Source: Alteripontixanthobacter muriae (GTDB taxonomy: Bacteria > Pseudomonadota > Alphaproteobacteria > Sphingomonadales > Sphingomonadaceae). From it: a stretch of 64,000 nucleotides of DNA. The DNA is taken from the NCBI RefSeq assembly GCF_013336795.1, contig NZ_JAAFZT010000022.1, positions 1-64,000 on the forward strand, read 5' to 3'. A program made the position numbers and the translations under genes. The notes beneath the pieces were generated by a model. It was not told the DNA's origin, did no database searches, and saw nothing but the letters and a program-made list of their open reading frames with translations. Shown here piece by piece: positions 39,132 through 47,079 of the stretch; positions within the stretch are counted from its first letter, which is position 1, and the number at the start of each line of letters is the position of its first letter.

Positions 39132-39932
39132 ATGACCGCTCTTGTCGCCCACGACACCTTCACCGCCACCACCACGCCAGCAAACCACACAATCCTCACT
39201 CCCGAGCGGCAGGCTGACTTCCTCACGAGTCTGCAACTCTACGGCAATGTGCGGCTCGCCTGCCGCGCGGCTTCGGTTTCGCCGCAGACGGCCTATCGGG
39301 CGCGGCGGCGGCTTGCCGGGTTTGCGAGGGGCTGGGATGCGGCTTTGCTCAGCGTGCGCGCTCATGCCGAGGAGGTGCTGGCGGACCGCGCGATCAACGG
39401 GGTGGAGGAGGCGGTGTTCTATCACGGGGAGGAGGTCGCGCGGCGGCGGCGGTTCGACTCCCGCCTGCTGCTCGCCCATCTGGCGCGGCTCGATCGGCTG
39501 GAAGCGCGGGACGATGTGGCCGCCACTCTCCCGCTGCTCGACGATCAGATCGACGCGCTGCGGCGCGGGGAGGATCTGCCGCAGGCGGCTCCGGAAAAAG
39601 AGGTTCAGGACCGTGTTCCACCCGTTCCATCCCGCTCCTGCGAAGATGCGGACATGGACGATGAAGGGGAGGGCTGGCCGGAAGATTGGCCGGAAGACTG
39701 GCCAGAAGATTGGCCGAAATACGGGGACGGCGAGTTCGAGAATTCCACCCCGTTAAGCCGTCGCCTGAACGCAATGGAATTCGCGCGCCCGTCCGGCGCT
39801 CTGCTGCCGCACCAGATGGGCGATGCGGACGAGGTCGAATATTGGCAGCTGGAGGCCTTCGAGGCCGGTCAGGAAGGCTGGTGGCTGGTCACCGGAGAAG
39901 AGGATTTCAACCCGCCGGAAGAAGCGGCCTGA
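39132..39932 (+). CDS. Putative DNA-binding protein with tandem WPED repeats
   Basis: The N-terminal half resembles a helix-turn-helix terminase-like small domain: TPERQADFLTSLQLYGNVRLACRAASVSPQTAYRARRRL, with a DNA-recognition look (ACRAASVSPQTAYRARRRL). A basic/acidic helical region follows. Then a low-complexity segment WPEDWPEDWPEDWPKY (around residues 183-198) from four 12-base repeats, and an acidic C-terminus with EYWQLEAFEAGQ. I know similar hypothetical proteins from Sphingomonadales but not their role. AGGTG precedes ATG 39132. It ends 9 bases from rlpA, which runs the other way. Confidence 0.7.
   Translation: MTALVAHDTFTATTTPANHTILTPERQADFLTSLQLYGNVRLACRAASVSPQTAYRARRRLAGFARGWDAALLSVRAHAEEVLADRAINGVEEAVFYHGEEVARRRRFDSRLLLAHLARLDRLEARDDVAATLPLLDDQIDALRRGEDLPQAAPEKEVQDRVPPVPSRSCEDADMDDEGEGWPEDWPEDWPEDWPKYGDGEFENSTPLSRRLNAMEFARPSGALLPHQMGDADEVEYWQLEAFEAGQEGWWLVTGEEDFNPPEEAA
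39675..39722. repeat. Four 12-bp tandem repeats coding WPED
   Basis: The unit TGGCCGGAAGAT is repeated four times with a few substitutions, coding Trp-Pro-Glu-Asp (the last unit Trp-Pro-Lys-Tyr). It is in frame inside the gene 39132-39932 and its copy number may vary between strains. Confidence 0.85.
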
Positions 39933-39941
39933 GGGGGCGGT

Positions 39942-40484
39942 TCAGTCCAGCAGCGCCAGTTCCACATGGCCGTGGCCGCGCTGGACGATGCCGATGTTCT
40001 CGGCGGCGGAGCGGGACAGGTCGATGATGCGATTGCCATGGAACGGCCCGCGATCGTTGATCCGCACCGTGACGCTGCGGCCATTGGCGGGGTTGGTCAC
40101 CTGCACCATCGATCCGAAGGGCAGGGTGCGATGCGCGGCGGTCAACTGGCCGGGGTCGAACCGCTCGCCGCTGGCCGTACGCCGCCCGGCGAAACGCGCC
40201 CCGTAATAGCTGGCGTTACCCGATCCGATGATGCGTGCGGCGGGCTCTTCCTCGACCGGCGGGTCGATCTGGGTGATGTCCACCACGTTGCCTGCAGGCT
40301 GCGGCGCGGGGGGCAGGGCGCGGAAACGGACGAACTCCGCCGTGAACTCGGCGGAAACGGCCTGCTGCGCCGCAACCGGCGCGCCGGAGAGATTGGGGAG
40401 GAGCAGCACGGCGGCAACGGTGGCGATGCGGCGGCTGGCTGTCCGGCTGAGCCGGGGACGGGCGAAAAGCTTGGGGCTGTTCAT
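39942..40484 (-). CDS. rlpA: RlpA-like septal lytic transglycosylase (DPBB domain)
   Basis: RlpA cuts glycan strands lacking stem peptides at the division septum. The 180-residue protein has a signal peptide-like N-terminus (VAAVLLLPNLSGAPVAAQQ) and a double-psi beta-barrel: GNASYYGARFAGRRTASGERFDPGQLTAAHRTLPFG (residues ~89-124), VTVRINDRGPF and IIDLSRSAAENIGI. The active Asp is in NDRGPFHG. The SPOR domain that usually localises RlpA to the septum is absent, and there is no lipobox cysteine, so it is the short form. Confidence 0.87.
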   Translation of the reverse strand: MNSPKLFARPRLSRTASRRIATVAAVLLLPNLSGAPVAAQQAVSAEFTAEFVRFRALPPAPQPAGNVVDITQIDPPVEEEPAARIIGSGNASYYGARFAGRRTASGERFDPGQLTAAHRTLPFGSMVQVTNPANGRSVTVRINDRGPFHGNRIIDLSRSAAENIGIVQRGHGHVELALLD

Positions 40485-40627
40485 GAAGGGTGCTTTTACA
40501 GGGCGAACCTAAACAGCGGCAGTCCAGCCAAACCGCTCCGCCCCTGGAATCACTCAACCCGTCCCGAAAATGCGGGAACCTTTGTGCACAACCTAAGTTA
40601 TAGCGCGAAACCGAAGGAGAGAATCGC

Positions 40628-41845
40628 CTAGCGACGGTCCCGCTGGGCCAGCAGCCTGAGGCGCAGGGCGTTCAGCTTGATGAACCCTTCCGCATCGCGC
40701 TGGTCATAGGCACCCTGATCGTCCTCGAAAGTGACATGCCGCTCCGAATAAAGGCTGTTGGGCGACTTGCGCCCGACGACGCTGACGCTGCCCTTGTACA
40801 GCTTGAGCCGGACCGTGCCGCTGACCTTCGCCTGGCTGTGATCGATGGCCGCCTGCAACATCTCGCGCTCGGGCGAAAACCAGAAGCCGTTGTAGATCAT
40901 CTCGGCATAGCGGGGCATCAATTCGTCCTTCAGATGCGTCGCCCCGCGGTCGAGGGTGATCTGCTCGATCCCGCGATGCGCCCGGGCATAGATCTCCCCG
41001 CCGGGCGTTTCGTACATCCCGCGGCTCTTCATGCCGACAAAGCGGCCCTCGACCAGATCCAGCCGCCCGATACCGTGCCTGCGGCCAAGATCATTGAGAG
41101 TGGCAAGCAAGGTGGCCGGACTCATGCTCTCGCCGTTCAGGCCGACGCCGTCGCCTCGTTCGAAGTCGATGGTGATGTACTCCGCTTCCTCCGGCGCATC
41201 TTCGGGATCGACGGTGCGGGAATAGACATAATCCGGGGTCTCTTCCCACGGATCTTCCAGCACCTTCCCTTCGGAAGATGTGTGCAGCAGGTTAGCATCG
41301 GTGGAAAATGGGCTTTCGCCGCGCTTGTCCTTGGGAACTTCGATCTGGTGGCGTTCCGCCCATTCGATCAGCGCGGTGCGCGATGTCAGGTCCCATTCCC
41401 GCCATGGGGCAATGATACGGATGTCTGGGTTCAGGGCGTATGCGCTGAGTTCGAAACGGACCTGATCGTTGCCTTTGCCGGTCGCACCATGTGCGATGGC
41501 ATCGGCACCGGTTTCGCGAGCGATCTCGATAAGCCGCTTGGAGATAAGCGGACGCGCAATGGATGTGCCCAGAAGGTAGTCACCTTCGTATCGCGCATTG
41601 GCCCGCATCATCGGAAAGACGAAGTCGCTGACGAACTCCTCCCGCAGATCGTCGATGTAGATGTGATCGTCCGGCACACCCATGGCGCTCGCCTTGCGCC
41701 GGGCAGGCTCGAGTTCTTCACCCTGCCCGAGATCGGCAGTAAAGGTAACTACTTCACAACCGTAAGTAACCTGAAGCCACTTTAGAATGACGCTCGTGTC
41801 CAGGCCTCCGGAGTAGGCAAGGACGACTTTCCTGATATCCGACAT
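40628..41845 (-). CDS. argG: Argininosuccinate synthase
   Basis: ArgG makes argininosuccinate from citrulline, aspartate and ATP. The 405-residue protein has the N-type ATP pyrophosphatase loop [16 protein letters not shown] at residues ~9-24, the [13 protein letters not shown] segment, [15 protein letters not shown] and the C-terminal [18 protein letters not shown]. Length is normal. It stands alone between rlpA and the molybdoenzyme cluster. Confidence 0.97.
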   Translation of the reverse strand: MSDIRKVVLAYSGGLDTSVILKWLQVTYGCEVVTFTADLGQGEELEPARRKASAMGVPDDHIYIDDLREEFVSDFVFPMMRANARYEGDYLLGTSIARPLISKRLIEIARETGADAIAHGATGKGNDQVRFELSAYALNPDIRIIAPWREWDLTSRTALIEWAERHQIEVPKDKRGESPFSTDANLLHTSSEGKVLEDPWEETPDYVYSRTVDPEDAPEEAEYITIDFERGDGVGLNGESMSPATLLATLNDLGRRHGIGRLDLVEGRFVGMKSRGMYETPGGEIYARAHRGIEQITLDRGATHLKDELMPRYAEMIYNGFWFSPEREMLQAAIDHSQAKVSGTVRLKLYKGSVSVVGRKSPNSLYSERHVTFEDDQGAYDQRDAEGFIKLNALRLRLLAQRDRR

Positions 41846-41937
41846 GCGCGATCCCGGTTGTAAGTTAATGGTGTCCGGGCGCGCCTATCAGCCGCGCAGG
41901 GGCATCGCAAACAAGAAGGGCTTGCCCGTGTGGAATG

Positions 41938-42678
41938 TCAGATGCCAGCGTACCATTGATAGCCGCGATCCTCCCAATAGCCGCCTTCGCCTCCGCCTAT
42001 GCCGTCGAGGCTGGCGACTGCTTCGATGCCGGTCAGATATTTGGCATGTTTGTAACCGAGTTGCCGTTCGATACGCATCCTTAGGGGCGCGCCATTTCTG
42101 ACAGGCAAGGGCTCGCCGTTCAACTGATGCGCGATGATGGTTTGCGGATGGTAGGCATCAAGTAGGTCGATGCTTTCGTAGTAGGCGCTGCCGTTCAGTT
42201 CGTCAGCGCAGCGGAACACGATGAAACGGGCGCTATTCTGCAATCCCGCTGCGTCGAGGATGAGAGACAAACGAGGGCCAGTCCATTGCCCTATGGCGCT
42301 CCACCCTTCAACGCAGTCGTGCCTCGTAATTTGTGTCCGCTGAGGCAGTCGGCGTATGTTATCGACACTGAAGCTGAGGGGATTATCAACAAGCCCACCG
42401 ACGGTCAGACGCCAATCAGCGAAACCGTTTGCGGCAGATAGCGCATAGGAAGCCTGATCGGGCTGGGTTGTGCCATTTCCCCGAAAGAAGGGAGAAATGT
42501 CTGCGGGAGAATATTCTTTCACCAGTGCTGTCCGGCTGCGGAAAAGCTGTTGCGCCTTGCGGTGAAGATCTTCGGCTGCATCGAACACACTCGATCCGCC
42601 GCTGTCAGCCACTTTCGAGCAAGCCCCGACCATAGCCGCTCCCATTGCAAGCAGCATGTTTCTGCGGTGAAGACTCAT
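41938..42678 (-). CDS. Molybdopterin-dependent oxidoreductase (sulfite oxidase fold), Tat-exported
   Basis: The 246-residue protein has the Oxidored_molyb fold of sulfite oxidase/MsrP/YuiH. The Mo-binding cysteine is in RHDCVEGWSAIG (residue ~122), and LTVGGLVDNPLSFSVDNIRRLP is the conserved front part; YKHAKYLTGIEAVAS is the C-terminal signature. The N-terminus MSLHRRNMLLAMGAAMVGAC has twin arginines and a lipobox Cys20, so it is probably a Tat-exported lipoprotein. ATG overlaps the stop of the upstream cytochrome b gene (ATGA), which would supply electrons. The substrate is unknown (sulfite, methionine sulfoxide or other oxo-acid). Confidence 0.88.
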   Translation of the reverse strand: MSLHRRNMLLAMGAAMVGACSKVADSGGSSVFDAAEDLHRKAQQLFRSRTALVKEYSPADISPFFRGNGTTQPDQASYALSAANGFADWRLTVGGLVDNPLSFSVDNIRRLPQRTQITRHDCVEGWSAIGQWTGPRLSLILDAAGLQNSARFIVFRCADELNGSAYYESIDLLDAYHPQTIIAHQLNGEPLPVRNGAPLRMRIERQLGYKHAKYLTGIEAVASLDGIGGGEGGYWEDRGYQWYAGI

Positions 42679-43427
42679 TTCCGATCTCCGAGGATCATGG
42701 ATCTTAGTTGCCCGAGTGGGCCGGACACGAAGACCAGCGCAACATGGAGGACGAAGAATGCGAAGAGCGCCCAGGCTGCCAAGAAATGGAGCGATCTTGC
42801 AGATTGTCGTCCACCCATCAGTTCGATCATCCAGCCCAGCGTAGGTTCCCAACCGGGGCTGATTGCCATTCCCGTAAAGATCATCAGCGGGAGCAGGATG
42901 ACGTAGACCAGACCGTATGAAAGCTTCTGGAAGAAATTGTATTTGCCTTCCTCGGGATCGAATTTGAAGCGCAGATGATTTCGTACATCCTCTTTGATGG
43001 CTGTCCAGTTCCACTCCCTGCGGCGGATCGCGATGTCGCGGCGGAAGTGTCGATTGATCAGCATGCTGATCCAGATGAACAGCAGCCCGATTGCATACAG
43101 CCAGGCTGTGCTCAGATGCCAATCTCTTGCAGGAGCGAGACTGTAGTAGTCCGGGATCGTTGCCCAACCGGGAAACCGCATGACGGAAATCCATGCTTCT
43201 TCAGGCAAGAAGCCGGCATCACCCCAGTAAAGCCATGGATGAGCGTTGGAGATGTTCAGCCCCGACATGAACAAGATGACGAGGCAGCCAAAATTCATCC
43301 AGTGCCACAGCCGCGTCGACAGGCGGTGCCGTGGGCGTGCGTCTTCAGCAGAAGCGCGGGGCGGGGTGTCTTTACGATGAGTTTCGAGCGGCGCTTCCGC
43401 AGACGCTGTGTTCGTGCCCGGTGTCAC
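42675..43427 (-). CDS. Cytochrome b561-type membrane subunit
   Basis: This 250-residue integral membrane protein belongs to the cytochrome b/b6 domain (PF01292, thiosulfate reductase/Ni-hydrogenase b type) family. Candidate heme ligands are His in STRLWHWMNF, ARDWHLSTAWLYA, RSLHFLAAW and VLHVALVF, on four or five hydrophobic helices. The GTG start at 43427 overlaps the SDR stop (GTGA). A long extra N-terminus in the same frame belongs to the SDR region and is not used. It would pass quinol electrons to the molybdenum enzyme that follows. Confidence 0.88.
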   Translation of the reverse strand: MTPGTNTASAEAPLETHRKDTPPRASAEDARPRHRLSTRLWHWMNFGCLVILFMSGLNISNAHPWLYWGDAGFLPEEAWISVMRFPGWATIPDYYSLAPARDWHLSTAWLYAIGLLFIWISMLINRHFRRDIAIRRREWNWTAIKEDVRNHLRFKFDPEEGKYNFFQKLSYGLVYVILLPLMIFTGMAISPGWEPTLGWMIELMGGRQSARSLHFLAAWALFAFFVLHVALVFVSGPLGQLRSMILGDRK

Positions 43428-44191
43428 TGCCGCAGCCCCTCTCGTGCCAGATAGATAACGTCGCGCGGCTGTGACAGCAGATGCTGTCCGCTGTCGACGA
43501 AGAGAGTTTCGCCGCTCTGCATGCAGCCTTCTGACAACCACAATGCCGCCTGCGCAATTTCTGCTGCTTCCGTCTTCCGCCTCAAGAGGTTCAGGCGGTG
43601 CGATACCTCCGTTTCCCGGGGAGCTTGGTCGTGACTGGGCAGAATTGCGCCAGGCGCTAGTCCATAGACGCGATCATCAGCATGCGCGTTTTCGTCCAGC
43701 GCCTGCATGCCCGTCGCAGCAGCCAGAGCATGCTTGCTGGCCGTGTAGGAGAAAAAATCGGGGTTCGTGTTTTCCAGTTTCTGGTCAGTGACGTTGATCA
43801 CCACGCGTCCGGCTCTTGTCCGTCGATCTGAAAGGAAAACCTGCGCCATCGCAGCAGGCGAACGCGCGTTGACGGCCATGGAGCGGTCGAATACGTCCTC
43901 GTCGAGGCAATCGGCACCGTCCCGCCGAAAGATCGAAGCGCAATTGACCAGTACTCGCCAGTCGGGCGCCCGCTCCAGCAATTCGGCAACCATCGCTCGC
44001 GCGGCCGAAGTGTCTGCTAGGTCGCAGCGAACTGTTTCTGCCGATGGTAAGCTTGCGCGTAATTCCTGTGCTTCCTTGTGCGAGGTGCCATAGTGGATGA
44101 TGACGTGCCAACCTGCATCAGCGAATTCTTGCGCGATTGCGGCGCCTATTCGGCGTGCTCCGCCGGTCACGAGAACGGATCTCCGGGTCAC
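43424..44191 (-). CDS. SDR oxidoreductase, pteridine reductase-like
   Basis: The ~255-residue short-chain dehydrogenase has VLVTGGARRIGAAIAQEF: TGxxxRxG, the NADPH-binding variant of pteridine reductase and FolM-type dihydromonapterin reductases, rather than the common TGxxxGxG. The catalytic tyrosine and lysine are in FSYTASKHALA, and the C-terminal GETLFVDSGQHL is typical. It is followed by a GTGA overlap with the cytochrome b gene, so it is translated with a molybdopterin enzyme. AGGA lies before GTG 44191. The in-frame part upstream has no homology. The substrate is inferred only. Confidence 0.85.
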   Translation of the reverse strand: MTRRSVLVTGGARRIGAAIAQEFADAGWHVIIHYGTSHKEAQELRASLPSAETVRCDLADTSAARAMVAELLERAPDWRVLVNCASIFRRDGADCLDEDVFDRSMAVNARSPAAMAQVFLSDRRTRAGRVVINVTDQKLENTNPDFFSYTASKHALAAATGMQALDENAHADDRVYGLAPGAILPSHDQAPRETEVSHRLNLLRRKTEAAEIAQAALWLSEGCMQSGETLFVDSGQHLLSQPRDVIYLAREGLRQ

Positions 44192-44220
44192 GCGTGGGGT
44201 CCTGCTAATGGCACGAACAT

Positions 44221-45462
44221 TCACCCAACCTCTGCCGCCTCCCGGTCGCGTTGAGCACGGCTTTTCTTTTCGGCGGCGGTCTTCAACTGTCCGCAGGCTG
44301 CATCGATATCCCTGCCGCGCGGTGTGCGGATCGGAGCGCTGATCCCAGCATCGAACACGATGGCAGAGAAGCGCTTGATCCTTTCCGGCGTGGAGCATTC
44401 ATACGGAGCGCCCGGCCATGGGTTGAATGGGATCAGGTTCACCTTGGCAGGCAGATCATATTCGCGGATCAGCCTTATCAGTTCCCGAGCATCGTCATCG
44501 CTGTCGTTCTTGTCCTTCAGCATGACATATTCGAAAGTGATGCGGCGCGCGTTGGAAGCGCTGGGATAGGCTGCACAGGCCGCGAGCAGTTCCTCGATGC
44601 CATATTTGCGATTGATCGGAACGATCTCGTCCCGCACATCCTTGGTCACGGCGTGTAGGGACACGGCGAGATTGACGCCAATTTCATCGCCGCACCGCGC
44701 CATCATGGGTACGACGCCGCTGGTCGATAGTGTGATGCGGCGTTTGGACAATGCCAAGCCGTCACCATCCATGACCAACTGCAGGGCGTCACGAACATTG
44801 TCGAAATTGTAGAGCGGTTCTCCCATCCCCATCATGACGATATTTGTCAGGCGTCTGCCAGCAGGATTATAGGATCCGTCATCACTCCCTTCAGGCTCTT
44901 GCGCCAGCTTCGCTGTGCCTTCCGGCCACTCGCTGAGGGCATCGCGAGCCAGCATCACCTGTCCCACAATCTCACCGGGCGTCAGGTTTCGGACCAAGCG
45001 CATGGTTCCCGTGTGGCAGAAGGTGCAGTTCAAAGTGCAGCCGACCTGGCTGGACACGCACAGAGTGCCGCGATCGTCGTCGGGGATGAAGACCATCTCG
45101 AACTCATGGCCATCAGGGGTCGACAACAGCCATTTGCGGGTGCCGTCTTCGGACAATTGCGCTTCGACCACATCAGGGCGGCCCACCACGAAACGTTCCT
45201 CTAGCCAGGGCCGCAACGTTTTCGCCATATCCGTCATCTGGTCGAACTCGCGTGCGCCGCGATGATACATCCAGTGGTAGATCTGCTTAGAGCGAAGGCG
45301 CGCCTGCTTCGGTTCCATTCCTGCTTCTTCGAAAAGATCCCGGATGCGAGTGCGCGCAAGTCCCGTCAGGTCTATCCGGCCATCGGGCCGCGGTGTGACG
45401 TCCCGGGCAACCGGGACGGGATCTATCTGGCCGGGTATCGGCATCAAAGCAGTGTGCGACAT
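44221..45462 (-). CDS. rlmN: Dual-specificity RNA methyltransferase RlmN
   Basis: RlmN is a radical SAM enzyme that methylates A2503 of 23S rRNA and A37 of some tRNAs. The 413-residue product has the radical SAM motif CTLNCTFC (in [16 protein letters not shown]) and the active-site cysteine in [17 protein letters not shown]. The N-terminal accessory domain includes [14 protein letters not shown]. The start ATG 45462 is the first that begins the family; the longer reading frame runs over the divergent promoter region. It is 29 bases before the SDR gene in the same direction. Confidence 0.95.
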   Translation of the reverse strand: MSHTALMPIPGQIDPVPVARDVTPRPDGRIDLTGLARTRIRDLFEEAGMEPKQARLRSKQIYHWMYHRGAREFDQMTDMAKTLRPWLEERFVVGRPDVVEAQLSEDGTRKWLLSTPDGHEFEMVFIPDDDRGTLCVSSQVGCTLNCTFCHTGTMRLVRNLTPGEIVGQVMLARDALSEWPEGTAKLAQEPEGSDDGSYNPAGRRLTNIVMMGMGEPLYNFDNVRDALQLVMDGDGLALSKRRITLSTSGVVPMMARCGDEIGVNLAVSLHAVTKDVRDEIVPINRKYGIEELLAACAAYPSASNARRITFEYVMLKDKNDSDDDARELIRLIREYDLPAKVNLIPFNPWPGAPYECSTPERIKRFSAIVFDAGISAPIRTPRGRDIDAACGQLKTAAEKKSRAQRDREAAEVG

Positions 45463-45703
45463 GGCCCTGATATAGAGTGTGAAGCGAGAAAGCGCAAAGC
45501 AGGAGAGGAAAAGTTGCGTGCCACGCGGCAGACATGATCGCTGCCAGTCGTTAATGTCTGCGCAAGAATGTGTTGCGGTTATGCACCATATATATCGTTG
45601 TGCTATGTTAATGAAACAAAGCACCCGACGATACCGTTTCACTGATCCACGACGCGGCGAACTTACATGCACGCCGGGTCGGCATGAACGGAGAAACTAC
45701 CCA

Positions 45704-46369
45704 ATGAAGTATACAGTTGCAATTCTCGCTGCCAGCTCGGTTGCCGCGCTCGCCTCCCCGGCGCTGGCGCAGGATACGAATGCTGCATTCACCGGACCCC
45801 GCGCCGAAGTTCTGGCGGGCTATGACAGCTCCACAGCAGGCTCCACGATCGATGACGACATCAACGTCGATAACGATCAGTCGATCGACGGCATCACCTA
45901 CGGCGCGGCAATCGGTTACGACGTTGCCTTCGGCGGCGTGCTCGTCGGTGCTGAAGCCGAATATACCGGATCGACCGCAGACACTGAATTCGTCGACGGC
46001 GATTTCGAAGGTTTCGGCTTCGGCAATGTCGAGACCGGCCGTGACCTTTACGTCGGCGCCCGCGTCGGTGTGCTGGCGCAGCCCGACCTGCTGGTCTATG
46101 CGAAGGGCGGATATACCAACGCCAAGTACAATCTACGCAGCACCGATGGCACCCGCCAATTCGATCAGGACATCGATGCCGACGGCTATCGTATCGGTGC
46201 GGGCCTTGAATATGCCCTCAGCGGAAACAGCTACACCAAGATCGAATATCGCTATTCGAACTATGGCGAAGGCGAAATCGACTTTGACGCCGATGTGCCC
46301 GACACTGATCGATTCGATCTCGATACCGATCGTCATCAGGTCATGGTAGGTTTCGGCTACCGGTTCTGA
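45704..46369 (+). CDS. Outer membrane beta-barrel protein
   Basis: The 221-residue protein has a signal peptide (AALASPALAQD, cleaved after ~residue 23) and a small 8-stranded barrel of the Omp25/OmpW-type: GPRAEVLAGYD first strand, YGAAIGYDVAFGGVLVGAEAEY, RDLYVGARVGVLAQPDLLVYAKGGYTNAKY and a C-terminal HQVMVGFGYRF with terminal Phe (insertion signal). GGAGAA precedes the ATG. Such proteins are common in alphaproteobacteria as surface structural or adhesion proteins; a specific role is not visible. A terminator follows after 31 bases. Confidence 0.9.
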   Translation: MKYTVAILAASSVAALASPALAQDTNAAFTGPRAEVLAGYDSSTAGSTIDDDINVDNDQSIDGITYGAAIGYDVAFGGVLVGAEAEYTGSTADTEFVDGDFEGFGFGNVETGRDLYVGARVGVLAQPDLLVYAKGGYTNAKYNLRSTDGTRQFDQDIDADGYRIGAGLEYALSGNSYTKIEYRYSNYGEGEIDFDADVPDTDRFDLDTDRHQVMVGFGYRF

Positions 46370-46400
46370 TTTAATCTAATTCACCACCACCGAGGGGAAC

Positions 46401-46430
46401 GGGTCGGAAGCGCAAGCTTCCGGCCCTTTT
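46401..46430 (+). terminator. Rho-independent terminator after the outer membrane protein gene
   Basis: GGGTCGGAAGC pairs with GCTTCCGGCCC (11 bp, one G-U) across a GCAA tetraloop and is followed by TTTT. It lies 31 bases after the stop at 46369. Confidence 0.88.
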
Positions 46431-46439
46431 CCGTTCTGG

Positions 46440-46985
46440 CTATCGGTAACGCGCACAAGCCACCGTCGCCGCATCCATCGCGGTTGCTGCACCAGACAAG
46501 TCGTAAGTATTCGAGAACCTTCGTCCGCTGCTGTCACGGCCGCCAACGATCATCTGGCCTGCAACCCGCATGGCAGCAACAATCGCTGCATCCATGGCGC
46601 GATCCTTTGCCCAGGCATCTCCGCCGCCGCTGGCGAGCCGATAACGCTCTCCGCCGATGTAAAGGGTAACAGTCGCTTGCGGCGCCAACTCCCGGGATAG
46701 CCTGATGTGCAATTGTCCGCGGATGTTCCGTTTAGGCCAGGTACCGACGGACGCAAACGGGCGGTATTGCCGAGACAGAGTACTGGGTTCCGCCTTGGCA
46801 ATGGCGTAGCAGCGCGGGACTGTCCCGTCGCGAAAAGCCCCCCAATTCTGAAATATGCCGAGGCTATCTCGTGCGCTAGCCGCAAATGGGACGGTAGCGA
46901 CGATCATCGCCAGCGAAATTGTCAGGGTAGCGCAAACGCGCCTTACCGGCAGGATAGCCCTGCTGCCATCTGCGGCTGGTGTCAT
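46440..46985 (-). CDS. IalB-like secreted protein
   Basis: The 181-residue protein has a signal peptide (VCATLTISLAMIVATVPFAASARD). The mature part reads SLGIFQNWGAFRDGTVPRCYAIAKA, SVGTWPKRNIRGQLHIRLSRE, YIGGERYRLASGGGDAWAKD and FSNTYDLSGAATAMDAATVACARYR. This is the pattern of periplasmic invasion-associated locus B-type proteins common in Sphingomonadales, with two cysteines (RCY and VACARYR) that can pair. No role in invasion is implied. It is convergent with the outer membrane protein gene. Confidence 0.75.
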   Translation of the reverse strand: MTPAADGSRAILPVRRVCATLTISLAMIVATVPFAASARDSLGIFQNWGAFRDGTVPRCYAIAKAEPSTLSRQYRPFASVGTWPKRNIRGQLHIRLSRELAPQATVTLYIGGERYRLASGGGDAWAKDRAMDAAIVAAMRVAGQMIVGGRDSSGRRFSNTYDLSGAATAMDAATVACARYR

Positions 46986-47022
46986 GAGCGGAGAGCTACC
47001 AGAGTGACTCTCTCACGCCAAG

Positions 47023-47056
47023 AAAAAGGCCGCGCGATCTTTCAATCGGCGCGGCC
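47023..47056 (-). terminator. Rho-independent terminator after the lytic transglycosylase gene
   Basis: Read on the minus strand, GGCCGCGC pairs with GCGCGGCC (8 bp) around a 13-base loop, followed by a run of five T (plus-strand AAAAA at 47023-47027). It lies 24 bases after the stop of the gene 47080-49068. Confidence 0.87.
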
Positions 47057-47079
47057 TTATAATGTTCAGAGTGTTGAGC

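Noticed and set aside
39675-39722. A CRISPR-like or iteron repeat array.
   Set aside because: The 12-bp units are contiguous, have no spacers and are in frame, coding a protein repeat.
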